A stretch of DNA of 64,000 bases from Lacrimispora amygdalina (GTDB lineage: Bacteria; Bacillota; Clostridia; Lachnospirales; Lachnospiraceae): positions 1 through 64,000 of the forward strand of contig NZ_QOHO01000031.1 of assembly GCF_003432035.1 (NCBI RefSeq), written 5' to 3'. A program made the translations under genes and the position numbers. Shown here piece by piece: positions 61,213-64,000 of this stretch (its first letter is position 1; every line of letters begins with the position of its first letter). The notes beneath the pieces were generated by a model. That model was not told the DNA's origin. It made no database searches and saw only the letters and a program-made list of their open reading frames with translations.

Positions 61213-62404
61213 ATTGATCATAACCAGATGGAATGGGTGTGTTCTTACACTCCTGCAGTCCGGCAAGGAAACCCTGCAGATTGACATTGAACCGGAAGAA
61301 AACCATTCTTTCTTAGGAAACATCTATATTGGCAAAGTAAATAATATTGTAAAAAACATCAATGCTGCATTTGTTGATATTGGAAATGGACAAATGGGGT
61401 ATTTAAGTCTTACGGATTCAACCGTCCATTTCGCCGATGGGCGGCCGTTTGACGGAAAGCTGCGCCAGGGGGATGAAGTTCTCGTTCAGGTGGAACGGGA
61501 TGCAGTAAAGACAAAAGCACCTGTTCTGACAGGGAACTTAAATATAACTGGCAGATATTTCGTTCTCACTTCCGGAAAGAAGCAGATTGGTTTTTCCGGT
61601 AAAATCCAGGACTCCGGGTGGAAACAGCAAATGAAAGAGTATCTGGAGGGTATAAAAGGAAACTGGGGAATCATTGTCAGAACAAACGCTTATAACGCGC
61701 CTGTGGAATCCTTAAAAGAGGAATTGGATCAGTTAAAGGAACGGCTGACCGGCATCCTTACTCATGCCGGTCACAGAACCTGTTATAGTTTATTATACAG
61801 TTCCACGCCTTCCTATTTAAACGGTCTGCGCGACAGCTTTCAGTCTTCTCTGGAATCAGTAATTACCGATGAACAGGATATTTACGGCGCAGTAAAAGAA
61901 TATTTAAATGAACATCAGAAGGAAGACCTGCATCTGCTGGCTTATTACGAAGATCCTCTGCTTCCGTTAAAAAAACTGTACCGGATTGAAAAGACCATGA
62001 ATGAAGCCCTTGGAAAAAAAGTATGGATGAAATCCGGAGGCTATCTGGTCATTGAACCTACCGAAGCCCTGGTGGTAATTGATGTAAATACCGGCAAATA
62101 TTCGGGCAAAAAGGCGCTTCGGGAAACGATCATGAAAATTAATCTGGAAGCTGCAGAAGAAATCGGGCATCAGATCAGGCTTAGAAATTTATCCGGCATT
62201 ATTATTATTGATTTTATTGACATGGATAAAGAGGAGGATAAAAAACTTCTTCTAAAGCGTCTGGAAGAAATTGTTTCAAGAGATCCGGTTAAAACCGCAG
62301 TCGTTGAAATAACGAAATTGAATCTCGTTGAAATAACAAGAAAAAAAATCAGAAAGCCCCTTTACGAGCAGGCGTTACAGATGAAGGAGAAGATTTCATT
62401 ATGA
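61205..62404 (+). CDS. rng: Ribonuclease G/E family endoribonuclease
   Basis: A 399-residue RNase E/G catalytic protein starting at a TTG that overlaps the previous stop. The S1 RNA-binding domain (NIYIGKVNNIVKNINAAFVD) stands at residues 38-57 and the catalytic core has VVIDVNTGKYSG and IIIIDFIDMDKEEDKKLL with the Mg-binding Asp residues. The C-terminal zinc-link CPxC motif of E. coli RNase G/E is absent; the protein ends soon after EITRKKIRKPLYEQAL. It probably processes rRNA and mRNA 5-prime ends. Confidence 0.9.
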   Translation: MNKLIITRWNGCVLTLLQSGKETLQIDIEPEENHSFLGNIYIGKVNNIVKNINAAFVDIGNGQMGYLSLTDSTVHFADGRPFDGKLRQGDEVLVQVERDAVKTKAPVLTGNLNITGRYFVLTSGKKQIGFSGKIQDSGWKQQMKEYLEGIKGNWGIIVRTNAYNAPVESLKEELDQLKERLTGILTHAGHRTCYSLLYSSTPSYLNGLRDSFQSSLESVITDEQDIYGAVKEYLNEHQKEDLHLLAYYEDPLLPLKKLYRIEKTMNEALGKKVWMKSGGYLVIEPTEALVVIDVNTGKYSGKKALRETIMKINLEAAEEIGHQIRLRNLSGIIIIDFIDMDKEEDKKLLLKRLEEIVSRDPVKTAVVEITKLNLVEITRKKIRKPLYEQALQMKEKISL

Positions 62405-63756
62405 AAATCATTATAGTGGGTTGCGGAAAAGTTGGAACAACCCTGGCAGAACAGTTAAACAAAGAAAACCATGATATCATCGTTATCGATAAGAATGCAG
62501 GTGTAGTGAATTCTATTTCAGAAAGAATTGATGTCATGGGAGTGGTAGGAAACGGTGCGGTAAATAAGGTTCAGATGGAAGCAGGGATCGAAGATACCGA
62601 TCTTTTGATAGCAACCACAAACTCTGATGAGCTGAATATGCTTTGCTGTCTGATTGCAAAAAAAGCGGGTAACTGCCACACCATTGCCAGAATCCGAAAC
62701 CCGGAGTATGATTCTCAGATCAGCTATATCCGTGAAGAATTAGGCCTTTCTCTGGCCATTAATCCTGAAATGGCGGCTGCCATGGAGATTTCCAGACTGC
62801 TGCGTTTTCCATCTGCCATTAAGATTGATACATTTGCAAAAGGGAAAAAAGAAATATTAAAATTTATTGTTCCGGAGCATTCCGTTCTTAATGACATGAA
62901 GGTCAGGGATGTTTTAAAAAGGCTTAACTGCAATGTCCTTATCTGCGCCATCGAGCACAACAGCGAGGTCGTTATACCCAGCGGAGATTCCGTTATAAAA
63001 GCAGGAGATAAGATATCCTTCATTGCGTCTCCCGTTGAATCCAATGAATTTTTCAGGCAGGTTGGCATTGACAATACGATTATTAAAACTGCCATGCTGG
63101 TAGGCGGCGGAAAAATCACATACTACGTAGCCAAGATGCTGGAAAACACCAAAATTAAAGTTAAAATTCTGGAACAGAATGCACAGCGCTGCAACGAACT
63201 CAGTGAATTGCTTCCAAAAGCCATGGTGATTCACGGCGATGCCTCTGATCAGGAACTGCTTTTACAGGAAGGAATCGGACAAACTGATGCATTTGCCTCC
63301 CTCACCGGTTTCGATGAGGAAAATATTATGCTGTCTCTTTATGCAGCCAGCCAGTCAAAGGCCAAACTGATTACAAAAATAAACAGAATTGCATTTGAAA
63401 ATGTCATAGACTCCATGAATCTGGGAAGTATTATTTATCCAAAACTGATTACAGCCGAAACGATACTTCAGTATGTCCGTGCCATGCAGAATTCTATGGG
63501 AAGCAATGTGGAGACACTTTATAAAATCGTAGCGGACCGTGCTGAAGCTCTGGAGTTTAAGGTGGTTAATGAACCCTGTATTGTGGGGATTCCATTAGAA
63601 AAGCTGGAACTGAAAGAGAATCTGCTTATAGCCTATATCATGCGCAAAGGACGCTTTATCAGTCCTCGCGGAAAGGACATCTTGGAAGAGGGGGACCGGG
63701 TTATTGTTGTAACTACGGTAACCGGTCTCAATGATTTGAAAGATATACTAAGGTAG
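62401..63756 (+). CDS. trkA: Trk potassium uptake regulatory subunit TrkA
   Basis: A 451-residue cytoplasmic protein with two RCK modules. The first NAD-binding motif is IVGCGKVGTTLAEQL (residues 4-18) and the second is LVGGGKITYYVAKML (about 233-247), each followed by a TrkA-C domain. It gates the TrkH channel encoded next. It overlaps rng by four bases (ATGA). Confidence 0.95.
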   Translation: MKIIIVGCGKVGTTLAEQLNKENHDIIVIDKNAGVVNSISERIDVMGVVGNGAVNKVQMEAGIEDTDLLIATTNSDELNMLCCLIAKKAGNCHTIARIRNPEYDSQISYIREELGLSLAINPEMAAAMEISRLLRFPSAIKIDTFAKGKKEILKFIVPEHSVLNDMKVRDVLKRLNCNVLICAIEHNSEVVIPSGDSVIKAGDKISFIASPVESNEFFRQVGIDNTIIKTAMLVGGGKITYYVAKMLENTKIKVKILEQNAQRCNELSELLPKAMVIHGDASDQELLLQEGIGQTDAFASLTGFDEENIMLSLYAASQSKAKLITKINRIAFENVIDSMNLGSIIYPKLITAETILQYVRAMQNSMGSNVETLYKIVADRAEALEFKVVNEPCIVGIPLEKLELKENLLIAYIMRKGRFISPRGKDILEEGDRVIVVTTVTGLNDLKDILR

Positions 63757-63772
63757 AAAAGGCGACATAGCT

Positions 63773-64000
63773 ATGAATAAAAAAATTATCATTTATGTTT
63801 TAGGCTGGATCTTAAACATGGAAGCTTTATTTATGCTTCCCCCCTGTGTTGTTGCTTTGATTTACAGCGAAGCAAGCGGCATCTGGTTTCTCGCCGTATC
63901 GCTGGTATGCGGAGGAATCGGTTTCTTATGTACCCGTAAAAAGCCCTCCAATATGGTCTTTTTTGCAAAGGAGGGATTTGTTTCAGTCGCATTAAGCTGG
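63773..64000 (+). CDS. trkH: Trk potassium uptake channel TrkH, partial
   Basis: Only the first 76 residues lie in the window, running off the end in frame. They form two hydrophobic segments (YVLGWILNMEALFMLPPCVV and IWFLAVSLVCGGIGFL) and a start of the next part, matching the N-terminus of TrkH/KtrB-type channels (GxxxxxxALxMLPP). It lies 16 bases after trkA, its usual partner. Confidence 0.85.
   Translation, partial: MNKKIIIYVLGWILNMEALFMLPPCVVALIYSEASGIWFLAVSLVCGGIGFLCTRKKPSNMVFFAKEGFVSVALSW

Overview
The window looks like one chromosomal contig end from an anaerobic, low-to-medium GC Firmicute, most likely a gut-type Lachnospiraceae (Clostridium cluster XIVa) relative. The signs are the SufCBDSU order, the FMN-riboswitch ribDEBAH operon, the TIGR03960/TIGR03936/rng/trkA block, many YesM/YesN-type regulators and lipoprotein sugar-binding proteins, and strong AGGAGG ribosome binding sites. 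I see no tRNA, rRNA, CRISPR array, insertion sequence or phage gene. Nearly all genes are intact except in the first 1.9 kb.

Layout. (1) 1-1850: the contig edge. It starts with a mutated Illumina Nextera adapter and carries three broken AT-rich genes (two with likely one-base losses in poly-A tracts) around an intact DUF2628 membrane protein. (2) 1868-8092: pepT, then the convergent Fe-S assembly operon sufCBDSU. (3) 8296-12054: promoter, FMN riboswitch, terminator and ribD-ribE-ribBA-ribH. (4) 12123-15078 (minus): a translationally coupled three-gene set of a soluble substrate-binding-like protein with a DUF1858-like N-terminus, a HypB/CobW-like GTPase and an ABC ATPase, with no permease. 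A divergent flavodoxin/ferredoxin fusion (EFR1) follows. (5) 16203-21134 (minus): a compact ethanolamine operon eutA-eat-eutB-eutC without microcompartment genes, behind a promoter, a Rex-like site and a leader terminator. (6) 21461-32417: a sugar module of PfkB kinase, class II aldolase, lyxose-type isomerase and RbsABC-type importer, followed by a second paralogous binding protein, a NarX/NarL-type two-component system and an orphan family 1 binding protein. (7) 32517-48095: ROK regulator, three cytoplasmic-looking Cys-type sulfatases, an importer with two different permeases, YesM/YesN, and another orphan family 1 binding lipoprotein. (8) 48144-56352: a LysR regulator divergent from an operon of an aconitase-type hydratase plus citrate lyase citD-citE-citF-citG-citC. 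(9) 56522-58401: a GntR (YtrA-type)/ABC set. (10) 58653-64000: radical SAM protein, its partner, RNase G, trkA and the first part of trkH.

How the parts fit. The middle 27 kb is a carbohydrate-scavenging region. Substrate-binding lipoproteins and two-component systems sense sugars, importers bring them in, and kinase/aldolase/isomerase or sulfatases process them in the cytoplasm. The absence of signal peptides on all three sulfatases suggests that sulfated sugars are imported before desulfation. The ethanolamine and citrate-lyase operons add further two-carbon and organic-acid fermentations. The least familiar unit is the soluble binding-protein/GTPase/ATPase trio at 12.1-15.1 kb.
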